64,000 nt of DNA from Pseudomonadota bacterium (GTDB lineage: Bacteria > Pseudomonadota > Alphaproteobacteria > Rhizobiales > Aestuariivirgaceae): contig CAUJIO010000051.1 of NCBI GenBank assembly GCA_963205315.1, positions 1-64,000 of the forward strand, written 5' to 3'. The notes under the pieces are model-generated. The model saw only the letters and a list, made by a program, of their open reading frames with translations. It searched no databases and was not told where the DNA came from. The position numbers were made by a program, and so were the translations under genes. Positions within the stretch are counted from its first letter, which is position 1, and the number at the start of each line of letters is the position of its first letter. Shown one piece after another: positions 42,353-50,450 of this stretch.

Positions 42353-42631
42353 ACCAAGGCGCTGCTCAGCGCAGTCCCGACCGTCGAGGACAATCCCTAT
42401 GACAGTGCGAAGCTGCTGCTTGAGGGTGAGCCGCCGTCGCCGATCAACATCGCGCCGGGTTGCAGCTTCGCCTCGCGCTGCCCCTTCGTCATGCGGGTCT
42501 GCCGCGAGAAGGCCCCGGCGCTGACAGCGGTTACCCCAGGCTCGGCCGTCGCCTGCCATCTTTACGACCCCAATGAAGTGCCGCAGCCGCCTCCGGCAGA
42601 TCTGCGGCCCGAGAACGCAGAGCTCCAATGA
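42353..42631 (+). pseudogene. Orphaned C-terminal domain of the fused ABC ATPase
   Basis: In frame with the upstream ATPase gene after its TAG. It encodes TKALLSAVPTVEDNPYDSAK and then CSFASRCPFVMRVCREKAPA, the cysteine-containing oligopeptide-transporter C-terminal domain. No start codon or ribosome-binding site lies near its beginning. Its TGA overlaps the ATG of the carbamoylase gene at 42628 exactly as one expects of an originally intact upstream gene. Confidence 0.8.
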
Positions 42632-43866
42632 CCCATCCGGTGCTTGACCGTGACCTGCTCCATCGCCTGATGGACGGAATTTCAGCCGTTGCCGCAACGC
42701 CCGAAGGTGGCGTCAACAGGCCCGCACTGACACATGAGGATGCGCAGGCACGTGACTGGCTGCGCCAACGCTTCGACGATCTCGGCATGCGCACGGTGAT
42801 CGATCCCATCGGCAACATGTTCGGCATTCTCGACCTCGCCGGGGCTGACGCACCCTGCGTGATGACAGGCTCGCATCTCGACAGTCAGCCCTTCGGTGGC
42901 CGTTTCGACGGCGCCTATGGCGTGGTTGCGGGACTGGCCGCTGCCGCCGCCATCCGCGAGGCGCATACAAAGGGCGTGTTCAAGGCCACGGCCAATCTCG
43001 TCGTCTGCAACTGGACCAACGAGGAGGGCGCGCGCTTCCAGCCGGCCCTGATCGGCAGCAGCGTCTATGAAGGGTCTCTGCCTCTGGCCGATGCCTATGC
43101 ACTGATGGACGCCAGCGGCATTACCGTCCGCTCGGCGCTTGAGGCGATCGGCTATATTGGTGACGGCGTTGCTCCGCGTCCCAAGGCCTATGTGGAAATG
43201 CATGTCGAATGCGCGCCCGAACTCGAACACAGCGGCAAGACCATCGGCCCCTTCGCGGGCTACTGGGGCGCCACCAAGATCCGCGCGGCGGTGAGGGGCA
43301 TGCAGGCGCACACCGGCCCGACACCCATGGAGCGCCGCCGCGACGCGCTGCTGGGGGCCGCCTACGTGATGACGGAACTGCGCGCCCTCGTCGGCCGTGC
43401 CGCCGACGTGCTGCACACGTCGGTCGGCCGCATCGAGGCCTATCCCAATTCGCCCAACTGCGTGTGTTCCGACGTCATCATGTTCGTCGAACTGCGGGCG
43501 CGCAATCAGGTTGTGCTCGAGTGGGCGGAGCGGGAATTCCGCGGCATCATGGAACGCGCGCCCGCAAAAGCGCAGACCACGGGCGAGATCCTCCACATCG
43601 AATACCGGCGAGCCGGCGATTTCGACAAAGGCCTGCTGGACCTGGTGGAGCGGGTCTCCGCCGAACAGGGCTTCGAGACGATGCGCCTTCATACGATCGC
43701 CGGACACGACGGCATCCGCATGGCCAATGTCTGCCCTTCCATCGTCGTCGCGATCAAAAGCATCGGCGGCATTTGTCATCATTCGACGGAATATTCAGAG
43801 CCGCACGACGTCGAAGCCGGCGCCAATGTTCTCTTGGGTTGCCTCCGGTCACTCCTGTTGACGTGA
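42628..43866 (+). CDS. M20-family N-carbamoyl-amino-acid hydrolase / allantoate-amidohydrolase-like
   Basis: 412 residues of the Zn/Mn-dependent hydantoinase-carbamoylase (AllC, beta-ureidopropionase) family. Metal ligands are visible in TGSHLDSQP, RFDGAYGVVAG, NWTNEEGARF and ICHHSTEYSEP, plus the His in YVEMHVECAPELE. The last motif is normally HIEQGP; here it is HVECAP, with Gln-Gly replaced by Cys-Ala. The enzyme cleaves N-carbamoyl or related amide bonds. As the last gene of the dipeptide-type ABC operon it probably processes the imported compound. Confidence 0.85.
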   Translation: MTHPVLDRDLLHRLMDGISAVAATPEGGVNRPALTHEDAQARDWLRQRFDDLGMRTVIDPIGNMFGILDLAGADAPCVMTGSHLDSQPFGGRFDGAYGVVAGLAAAAAIREAHTKGVFKATANLVVCNWTNEEGARFQPALIGSSVYEGSLPLADAYALMDASGITVRSALEAIGYIGDGVAPRPKAYVEMHVECAPELEHSGKTIGPFAGYWGATKIRAAVRGMQAHTGPTPMERRRDALLGAAYVMTELRALVGRAADVLHTSVGRIEAYPNSPNCVCSDVIMFVELRARNQVVLEWAEREFRGIMERAPAKAQTTGEILHIEYRRAGDFDKGLLDLVERVSAEQGFETMRLHTIAGHDGIRMANVCPSIVVAIKSIGGICHHSTEYSEPHDVEAGANVLLGCLRSLLLT

Positions 43867-44180
43867 ACCGCCGACAGATTGGGGCGTGCGCGCTTTTGAA
43901 TGAACCGATTTGGGATTCCCGAAGCCGTTGAATTGTGAGTCGATCTGGTCCGTGGGCTGGAGGTCAGCACCGACGGTTCGAGCTTGTTCTCCCGACCTTC
44001 AGAAGCGTGTGGTTGCGGCGGTTATGGCGGGCCGTGGGTGCGTATGATGAATGCGCACAGCCTGGCTTGGCGCGCGAACATCCCCGGACAAAATCCATAC
44101 AACCGCAAGCACTGGCGTCTTCGTTGTCGTTCGGCACATGACGCTTGTTTCAAGCCATTGGTGATGGGACCGGCTTGAAG
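43867..44180. other. Intergenic 310 bp between the amide and betaine modules
   Basis: No gene or insertion sequence can be supported. Short frames exist but have no family likeness. It separates two modules of slightly different base composition and ends at the first LysR-type palindrome. Confidence 0.45.
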
Positions 44181-44197
44181 GCATTAGTTTAACTAAT
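44181..44197 (+). promoter_or_regulatory. LysR-type operator 1 (GCATTAG-TTTAA-CTAAT)
   Basis: ATTAG-N5-CTAAT is a perfect inverted repeat in which TTAG-N5-CTAA has the T-N11-A form of LysR boxes. It lies about 140 bp before the DapA-family gene. The same GCATTAG-N5-CTAAT occurs at 49212 upstream of proX. Confidence 0.62.
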
Positions 44198-44337
44198 CCG
44201 CGCCGGATCAACAATCTCGTTTGCGGGCGCGCCGTGCTGGAACTAACCGTCTGGCGGTGGGGAACGCAACCCGGCCCCATCTGCGAGGGTTTCAGCCCAT
44301 CGAGCGTTCGGAAAACACCAAGGAGAGGGTCTCGAAC

Positions 44338-45255
44338 ATGGCAGCGCGATTGAGCCTTGAGGGCATCTACACTCCGGTCATCACTCCATTCCATGCGGAT
44401 TGCAGCGTCGATTTCGACGCGCTTGCCGAATTGGTGGAACGGCTGATTGCGGCAGGAGTGCACGGCCTGATCTCCGGGGGATCGACGGGCGAGAATTACG
44501 CAGAGACGGTCGAGGAACGGCTTGAGATCGCCCGCTTCATTGTCGAGCGGGCCAAAGGCCGCCTGCCGGTATTCGTTGGGACGGGCGCCATGCGCACACC
44601 GGATTCCGTGGCACTCGCATCAGGCGCCAAGGCGATGAAGGCGGATGGGCTTCTGCTCGGAACGCCGCCATACTCCGTGCCAACCGAGCGCGAAAACGCA
44701 TTGAACGCGTTGGCCATCGACCGCGCCGCTGATCTGCCGATCATCCTCTATAATTATCCCGGCCGGATGAGCGTTGAAATGGGACGCGAATTTCTCGACC
44801 GGGTCGGGCGTTCGAGGAATTTCATCGGCATCAAGGAAAGCTCCGGCGATATCAACCGCGTGCATTTGCTGGCGCGGGACTATCCGCATATCCAGTTGTC
44901 CTGCGGGATGGATGACCAGGCGCTCGAATTCTTCGCCTGGGGCGCGCGGAGCTGGATCTGCGCCGGCTCGAACTTCCTGCCCGAGGAGCATATCTATCTC
45001 TACCAAACCTGTGTTCTGAACGGCGATTTTGCCAAGGGACGGCGGATCATGTCGGCGATGCTGCCGCTGATGCGCGTGCTCGAGCAGGGCGGCAAGTTCA
45101 TTCAGTGCGTCAAGCACGGCGTCGAGACGACGGGATTGCGTGCGGGTACGATGCGTCCGCCTCTGAAGGGCCTGAACAAGGACGAGAAGCGTGAACTCGA
45201 GCAGGTCATCCGTACACTGAAGACAACGATCAGCGCGATCCGCGGAGGAAACTGA
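44338..45255 (+). CDS. DapA-family aldolase/deaminase
   Basis: 305 residues from ATG 44338 (aaggagagg upstream). TIM-barrel Schiff-base enzyme: GGSTGENYAE near 47-56, Tyr 138 in LYNYPGR, and Schiff-base Lys 166 in FIGIKESSG. Members include dihydrodipicolinate synthase, 5-dehydro-4-deoxyglucarate dehydratase and the pyrroline-4-hydroxy-2-carboxylate deaminase of hydroxyproline catabolism. Followed directly by an aldehyde dehydrogenase and an FAD amine oxidase, it fits the last type: a deaminase giving a semialdehyde. Lysine biosynthesis is unlikely by context. Confidence 0.87.
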   Translation: MAARLSLEGIYTPVITPFHADCSVDFDALAELVERLIAAGVHGLISGGSTGENYAETVEERLEIARFIVERAKGRLPVFVGTGAMRTPDSVALASGAKAMKADGLLLGTPPYSVPTERENALNALAIDRAADLPIILYNYPGRMSVEMGREFLDRVGRSRNFIGIKESSGDINRVHLLARDYPHIQLSCGMDDQALEFFAWGARSWICAGSNFLPEEHIYLYQTCVLNGDFAKGRRIMSAMLPLMRVLEQGGKFIQCVKHGVETTGLRAGTMRPPLKGLNKDEKRELEQVIRTLKTTISAIRGGN

Positions 45256-45257
45256 AC

Positions 45258-46766
45258 ATGACCGATCTGCTGACGCACGAAGAATACCGTGCCATCGCCC
45301 AATCCCTGGACCTGCCGCAGAATGCGTGGATCGACGGAGCCTATCGCCCGGCAATTTTGGGCAAGACGTTTGAAACCGTAAACCCGGCAACTGGTGTGGT
45401 GTTGGGAACGATCGCGGCCTGTGGACCTGCGGATGTCGATTTCGCGGTTGCCAAGGCGCGTGAAGCCTTTGAGGATGGACGCTGGTCGAAGCTGCATCCT
45501 GGTGCCCGGAAGGACGTGCTGGTCGAACTGTCCAGGCTGATGCTGCGCAACGCGCGGGAACTCGCGGTGATGGAAAGCCTCGACGCCGGCAAGACCATTT
45601 ATGACTGCGAGACGGTTGATATCCCTGAAGCTGCCCACGTCATCAAGTGGCATGGCGAATTGATCGACAAGATCTACGATCAGGTGTCGCCTGCCTCCAA
45701 CGGTCACATCGCCATGGTCGTGCGCGAAGCCGTAGGCGTTGTGGGCCTGGTGTTGCCGTGGAACTTCCCATTGCTGATGCTGGCGTGGAAGATTGGGCCG
45801 GCACTGGCGTCGGGCTGTTCGGTGGTGGTGAAGCCTGCGGCAGAAACAACATTGACGGCACTTCTCCTCGCCGAACTGGCCGCCGAGGCGGGCCTGCCCC
45901 GCGGTGTTCTGAACATCGTGACGGGATCGGGCGCCGACGTGGGCGAACCGCTGGGGCGGCACAAGGACGTCGACATGGTGTCGTTCACCGGGTCGACTGT
46001 GACGGGGCGGCGCTTCCTGCATTATTCCGCCGATAGCAACCTCAAGGAAGTCGTGCTGGAACTGGGTGGCAAGAATCCCTGCATTGTGCTGGACGACGCG
46101 GAAGATCTCGATGCCGTTGCATCCCATGTCGTGAATGGTGCGTTCTGGAACATGGGCCAGAACTGTTCGGCTGCCTCGCGCTTGATCGTGCAGGCCGGGA
46201 TCAAGGACCGGCTGATCGCGAAGGTGAAGGAACACGCCCGCGAATGGATCGTGGGTGACCCGCTTAACCCGGAAGTGCGCATCGGGGCATTGATTTCGAA
46301 GGCGCATTTCGCCAAGGTCTCCAGCTATCTGAAGGCTTCGAAGAGCGACAGGATTCTGATGGGCGGAAAGATCGTGGGCGAAGGGTTCATAGAGCCCACC
46401 ATCGTGGAAGTGAGCGACAGGAACTCATCCCTCGTCCGCGAGGAGATCTTCGGGCCGGTCCTGACTGTCGTGCCCGTAGCAAGTTTCGAGGAAGCCATCG
46501 CGGTGGCGAACGACACGGAATACGGGCTTGCGGCATCGATCTTCACGGCCAACGGCAAGCGCGCACTGAGGGGCGCACGCATGCTGCGTGCAGGGACCGT
46601 GACAGTGAACAGTTTCGGTGAGGGTGATATCACCACCCCCTTCGGCGGCTACAAGCAGTCAGGCTTCGGTGGGCGGGACAATTCAATCCACGCGCATGAC
46701 CAGTACACCCAGCTCAAGACCATCTGGCTGGATCTGACTGACACGGCCGACACCGCCATCGGCTGA
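45258..46766 (+). CDS. NAD(P)-dependent aldehyde dehydrogenase (PuuC-like)
   Basis: 502 residues. Asn 169 in LPWNFPLL, catalytic Glu 268 in LELGGKNP and catalytic Cys 303 in GQNCSAAS. The C-terminus GDITTPFGGYKQSGFGGRD closely resembles gamma-glutamyl-gamma-aminobutyraldehyde dehydrogenase (PuuC). It should oxidise the semialdehyde produced by the DapA-family enzyme or by the FAD oxidase. It starts two bases after the previous stop. Confidence 0.9.
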   Translation: MTDLLTHEEYRAIAQSLDLPQNAWIDGAYRPAILGKTFETVNPATGVVLGTIAACGPADVDFAVAKAREAFEDGRWSKLHPGARKDVLVELSRLMLRNARELAVMESLDAGKTIYDCETVDIPEAAHVIKWHGELIDKIYDQVSPASNGHIAMVVREAVGVVGLVLPWNFPLLMLAWKIGPALASGCSVVVKPAAETTLTALLLAELAAEAGLPRGVLNIVTGSGADVGEPLGRHKDVDMVSFTGSTVTGRRFLHYSADSNLKEVVLELGGKNPCIVLDDAEDLDAVASHVVNGAFWNMGQNCSAASRLIVQAGIKDRLIAKVKEHAREWIVGDPLNPEVRIGALISKAHFAKVSSYLKASKSDRILMGGKIVGEGFIEPTIVEVSDRNSSLVREEIFGPVLTVVPVASFEEAIAVANDTEYGLAASIFTANGKRALRGARMLRAGTVTVNSFGEGDITTPFGGYKQSGFGGRDNSIHAHDQYTQLKTIWLDLTDTADTAIG

Positions 46767-46773
46767 GGCTGAC

Positions 46774-48120
46774 ATGCCAGTGCGCAAGGTCAGTCGTCTT
46801 CCGATCCACACGGGTCCCGCCGGCTGGGCAGAGATCCTGGGTCCAGTACCTGCGCGCTCCACCGTGAGAGGTGACATCGGCTGCGACATTGCCATCGTCG
46901 GGGCCGGCTTCGCGGGTCTTTCAGCGGCCCGGCGGCTGCGCCAGATCGCACCGGATGCCAAGGTCGTGATCGTTGACGCGGGGCATGTGGCGGAGGGCGG
47001 TGCTGGCCGCAATTCCGGCTTCATGATCGACCTGCCGCATGAACTCACCTCGGCAGATTATGCAGGCGCCGCGGAAGCACGCGACAAGGTTCTGACCAGG
47101 CTCAATCGCCATGCAATCGACTTCGCGGAACAGGCGGTTGGCGACTACCAAATTCCTGGCGGTTACTTCCAGCGTGCCGGCAAGATCAACGGCGCGGCCT
47201 CGGATGTCGGAATGCGCGCCAATGCCAGCTATGCCGAACATCTCGCTACGCTGGGCGAACCGCACGAATTACTCGATGCACAGGCAATGCGGGCGGTGAC
47301 GGGAACACGCTATTACATGGGCGGGCTTTTCACGCCCGGTACGGCGATGTTGCAGCCTGCAGGCTACGTGCGCGGTCTTGCGGAGGGTTTGGAGCGTGAC
47401 GGCGTGGCGGTCTTCGAGGCCTCGCCGGTGCAGCGGTTCGAGAGCATCGGGAACGGCTGGCGCCTGTACATGGAGCACGGCACGGTCAACGCGAGCAAGG
47501 TTATCCTGGCCAACAACGGTCATCTGGAAAGCTTTGGCTTCAAGTCAGGCCAGCTGATGCACATCATGTTGAATGCCTGCATGACGGAAGAAATCGGAGA
47601 CGACGGTCTGCAGCGTCTGGGCGGACAGGCTTGCTGGGGCATCACCCCCTCGGACCCGATGGGAACGACGGTGCGGCGCATCTCGACGGCGCAAGGCGGC
47701 AACCGGATCGTCATTCGACAAGGGGGGTACTACCGGCCGAACATGCAGACCAGCGAAGCGGACCTCGCGCGAATGAAGGCCCGAATGCGCGAGAAGTTCG
47801 CTGCCCGCTTTCCGATGTTGACGGGATTGCGTTTCGAATATGCGTGGTCGGGGCATTTGTGCCTCACCAAGAATGCAGTTTCGGTCATGCGCCAGCTGGA
47901 GCCTGGCCTGTTCTCGGCCTGCGTGCAGAATGGCCTGGGGGCGGCGCGCGGAGCGTTGACCGGCATCGGTGCGGCTGAACTTGCCTGCGGCCAGACGAGC
48001 TCCATCACCGAATTCTTTCTGGCAGATGCCGAACCAGTCCGCCTGCCTCCGCATCCCGTCGACACGATCGGTGCAAACCTGTACCTTCGCTGGAAGGAAT
48101 GGCAGGCACGCTTGGAGTGA
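46774..48120 (+). CDS. FAD-dependent amine oxidase (DAO/OrdL-like)
   Basis: 448 residues. The FAD motif CDIAIVGAGFAGLSAARRLR is near 30-49, then AEGGAGRNSGFMIDLPH, and a C-terminal FAD-closing stretch SACVQNGLGAARGALTGIGA near 389-408. The layout is that of gamma-glutamylputrescine oxidase/OrdL-type proteins, which oxidise secondary or primary amines to imines. With the flanking aldehyde dehydrogenase it gives the oxidase-plus-dehydrogenase pair used for amine and betaine breakdown. Confidence 0.86.
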   Translation: MPVRKVSRLPIHTGPAGWAEILGPVPARSTVRGDIGCDIAIVGAGFAGLSAARRLRQIAPDAKVVIVDAGHVAEGGAGRNSGFMIDLPHELTSADYAGAAEARDKVLTRLNRHAIDFAEQAVGDYQIPGGYFQRAGKINGAASDVGMRANASYAEHLATLGEPHELLDAQAMRAVTGTRYYMGGLFTPGTAMLQPAGYVRGLAEGLERDGVAVFEASPVQRFESIGNGWRLYMEHGTVNASKVILANNGHLESFGFKSGQLMHIMLNACMTEEIGDDGLQRLGGQACWGITPSDPMGTTVRRISTAQGGNRIVIRQGGYYRPNMQTSEADLARMKARMREKFAARFPMLTGLRFEYAWSGHLCLTKNAVSVMRQLEPGLFSACVQNGLGAARGALTGIGAAELACGQTSSITEFFLADAEPVRLPPHPVDTIGANLYLRWKEWQARLE

Positions 48121-48143
48121 TCCTGCACCAACAGGATTTACTG

Positions 48144-49079
48144 ATGCGACCGGTTCGCCGCAGACACCTTCCATCTCTTGGCGCGTTGGCGACTTTCGAG
48201 GTCGCGGCAAAGCACTTGAGTTTCACGTTGGCGGCGCGCGAGTTGAATATCACGCAAGGTGCGGTCAGCCAGCAAATCCGCCTTCTGGAAAAGGCGCTCG
48301 AAGTGCCTCTCTTTATCCGCCGGCACAATGCCATGGAATTGACGCAGGCGGGCGCGGAGCTTTGTGGAGCGGTTGCCGCCGGCCTCGATACGATCAGTGC
48401 CGGCGTAGGTCTTCTGCGGCCGGACACTGTGCCTCAAACCGTCACCATCTCGGCGACGGATGCCATGGCGGCCTTTTGGCTGAAACCGTTGATCGAAAGT
48501 TTTCGAACGGAACATCCATCCGTCGGTTTCGTCATCCTCGCATCCGATGAAGATGATACGTTACGCAATTATTCGGGCGTCGATCTGGCTCTGCTCTGCG
48601 GAAATGAACGCTGCGAAGTGGGGGAGGTGTTGCACTTCCTGTTCCCGGAGGTGGCAGTGCCGGTTTGCAGTCCCGCCTACTTGAAGGCTCATGGGCCGTT
48701 TCCCGATGCAGAGAGCCTGAATCGTGCCAACCTTCTGCATCTGCACGAACGCCATTGGAGTGCCGACGCGATCGGCTGGCAGCCGCTCGGCTGGGAGGAA
48801 TGGTTTCGTGCGCAGGGCAGCCGATGGACCAAGGAACCATTCAGCCTGTCCACCAACAAGGTTGCACTGCTGATCGAAGCGGCGGTTGCGGGTGAGGGCA
48901 TCATGCTCGGCTGGGTGCATATGATCCAGTCGCATCTTGCTGACGGGAGGCTGGTCCATGCCCATCCCGCCCCCCTTACAGCGGGGCGGGGAAATTTCCT
49001 CAAATGTCAGTCAGCGGCACTGGAGCGCCCGGTTGTCGCGCGCTTTGTCGAGCATCTTCTCGGTACGCTCGCCAAATGA
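48144..49079 (+). CDS. LysR-family regulator (GcvA-like)
   Basis: 311 residues from ATG 48144. The N-terminal winged helix has LSFTLAARELNITQGAVSQQ and RLLEKALEVPLFIRR near 26-62, as in GcvA. The C-terminal effector domain (about 90-300) contains VTISATDAMAAFWLKPLIES. It lies 23 bp after the FAD oxidase gene. Two matching T-N11-A palindromes, upstream of the DapA-family gene (44181) and proX (49212), are its probable operators. Confidence 0.88.
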   Translation: MRPVRRRHLPSLGALATFEVAAKHLSFTLAARELNITQGAVSQQIRLLEKALEVPLFIRRHNAMELTQAGAELCGAVAAGLDTISAGVGLLRPDTVPQTVTISATDAMAAFWLKPLIESFRTEHPSVGFVILASDEDDTLRNYSGVDLALLCGNERCEVGEVLHFLFPEVAVPVCSPAYLKAHGPFPDAESLNRANLLHLHERHWSADAIGWQPLGWEEWFRAQGSRWTKEPFSLSTNKVALLIEAAVAGEGIMLGWVHMIQSHLADGRLVHAHPAPLTAGRGNFLKCQSAALERPVVARFVEHLLGTLAK

Positions 49080-49211
49080 CGTTCAAGCCGGGTGTGGACA
49101 TCACGCCGGCTATTGTAATCTGTCGTCTCATGCCCACTCGCCGGCAAGTGCGGGCGTGTCACTGAGGCGGTTTTTCCCTTTCGAAACAAAAAGAAAGTTG
49201 CGTAAGGGCCT

Positions 49212-49230
49212 GCATTAGAATGGCTAATGC
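49212..49230 (+). promoter_or_regulatory. LysR-type operator 2 (GCATTAG-AATGG-CTAATGC)
   Basis: A perfect 7-5-7 palindrome in the 400-bp interval between the LysR gene and proX. It shares GCATTAG-N5-CTAAT with the site at 44181. The position fits control of the transporter operon. Confidence 0.65.
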
Positions 49231-49290
49231 AAAGTACATCTAAAATATGGTTTGCGAGCCATTGCTCTTCAGCGGATATGAATTGCTGAT

Positions 49291-49372
49291 GGTACCGGAT
49301 TTCGAGGCTGCACCCGGATTTTGACGGGAAACCCCATGGAAATCCGGGATCTCGGACCGGGTGCCTGGCACC
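49291..49372 (+). other. Structured leader upstream of proX with competing stems
   Basis: CCGGATTT occurs twice (49295-49302 and 49314-49321), and either copy can pair with AAATCCGG at 49340-49347. GCACCCGG (49310-49317) can instead pair with CCGGGTGC (49357-49364), and GGTGCC/GGCACC (49360-49372) forms a further small hairpin. The first and second pairings exclude each other. It may be an attenuator or an undescribed regulatory RNA, and it does not match a riboswitch that I recognise. Confidence 0.35.
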
Positions 49373-49479
49373 TTTCAAGACAAGACCAAGATCGCATCGG
49401 CTGCGGCGAATAGCGATTTCTCGCTATGCGAAGGCGTGCCTGCAAGCGGCTGAAACTTATCTCAAAACCGGAGGACGAA

Positions 49480-50331
49480 ATGCGCAAATTCATCACAGCA
49501 ATCGCGGCAACGCTTATGGCAGCATACATGGCCGCTCCGGCCATGGCTGAAGACATGACCATCAAGATGGGCACCATGGGATGGGAAGACCTGACCCCCA
49601 TCACAGGCATCACCAAGAAGGTCCTTGAAGATGCCGGCTACAAAGTCGAAGTGACCACCTTCTCGGAATGGGGCATCGCTTACGCCGCGCTGGCCAAGGG
49701 TGACACCCAGATCATGGTCTCGCAGACCGACTACGTGGCCCATGACTACTGGGACAAGAACAAGAAGAAACTCGAAAAGATCTCGCCCGTGTCGCACGGC
49801 CTTTTCCAGGCGGTTGCTGTTCCGAAGTACGTCACGATCAATTCCATGGAAGAGCTGAACGACAACGCCGACAAGTTTGGCGGCAAGATCGTCGGCATCG
49901 AGCCGGGTTCGGGCCTGATGCGCGATACCGCCAATGCAGTCAAGGAATATGGTCTGAAGCTGCAGCTGGTGGAGGGCAGCACCGCTGCCATGACGGCCGC
50001 ACTGAAGTCGGCGACGGATCGCAAGGAATGGATCGCAGTCACGCTGTGGGAACCGTCGTGGATGGCACAGAAGTTTGACATCAAGTGGCTGCAGGACCCG
50101 AAGGGCGTCTTCCCGCCGGCACAGAGCTATTACTGGATCGGCCAGAAGGGATTTGTCGCTGATCATCCGCATGCCCGCGAGGTGCTGGCCAGTGTGTATA
50201 TTCCGCTTGCCGATATCACGGCCATGAATGGCGCAGTGAAGGACGGCAAGACGATGGACGAGGCCGTCGCGGATTGGATCGGCAGCCATGGCGATCTGAT
50301 CAAGCGCTGGGAAAACATCAAGCAGGATTGA
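49480..50331 (+). CDS. proX: ProX-type glycine-betaine/proline-betaine binding protein
   Basis: 283 residues from ATG 49480 (ggaggacg upstream). Sec signal MRKFITAIAATLMAAYMAAP with cleavage after AMA. The mature protein is of the OpuAC/ProX class (MGTMGWEDLTPITGITKKVL, then SEWGIAYAALAKGDTQIMV). Trp and Tyr residues able to form a cation-pi cage occur at several points (SQTDYVAHDYWD, TLWEPSWMA, YYWIGQ), fitting a quaternary ammonium or sulfonium ligand. It is separated from proV by a hairpin. Confidence 0.88.
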   Translation: MRKFITAIAATLMAAYMAAPAMAEDMTIKMGTMGWEDLTPITGITKKVLEDAGYKVEVTTFSEWGIAYAALAKGDTQIMVSQTDYVAHDYWDKNKKKLEKISPVSHGLFQAVAVPKYVTINSMEELNDNADKFGGKIVGIEPGSGLMRDTANAVKEYGLKLQLVEGSTAAMTAALKSATDRKEWIAVTLWEPSWMAQKFDIKWLQDPKGVFPPAQSYYWIGQKGFVADHPHAREVLASVYIPLADITAMNGAVKDGKTMDEAVADWIGSHGDLIKRWENIKQD

Positions 50332-50341
50332 TCCCCGATAC

Positions 50342-50381
50342 GGAACTTCGCCTTGCAACTTGGACGGCAAGGCGGAGTTCC
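50342..50381 (+). other. Intercistronic stem-loop between proX and proV
   Basis: GGAACTTCGCCTTGC (50342-50356) pairs with GCAAGGCGGAGTTCC (50367-50381), 15 bp with one mismatch. It is the kind of element that limits read-through and protects the upstream message, giving more binding protein than membrane components. Confidence 0.7.
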
Positions 50382-50450
50382 ATTGTGTCGTGCCGATGAA
50401 AGGGGCCATCCCCCGCTCAAAAACGACGAAGTCTTGCGGAGTGACCCTGC

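Noticed and set aside
43867-44180. Possible transposase remnant in the intergenic region
   Set aside because: Short frames show no transposase motif and no inverted repeats were found.
44338-45255. Lysine-biosynthetic dihydrodipicolinate synthase (dapA)
   Set aside because: The neighbours are an aldehyde dehydrogenase, an FAD amine oxidase and a betaine importer, and no lysine genes are near; a catabolic family member is more likely.
49291-49372. Glycine or SAM-II riboswitch upstream of proX
   Set aside because: The stems do not match the conserved cores of those riboswitches that I can recall; kept only as an unclassified structured leader.
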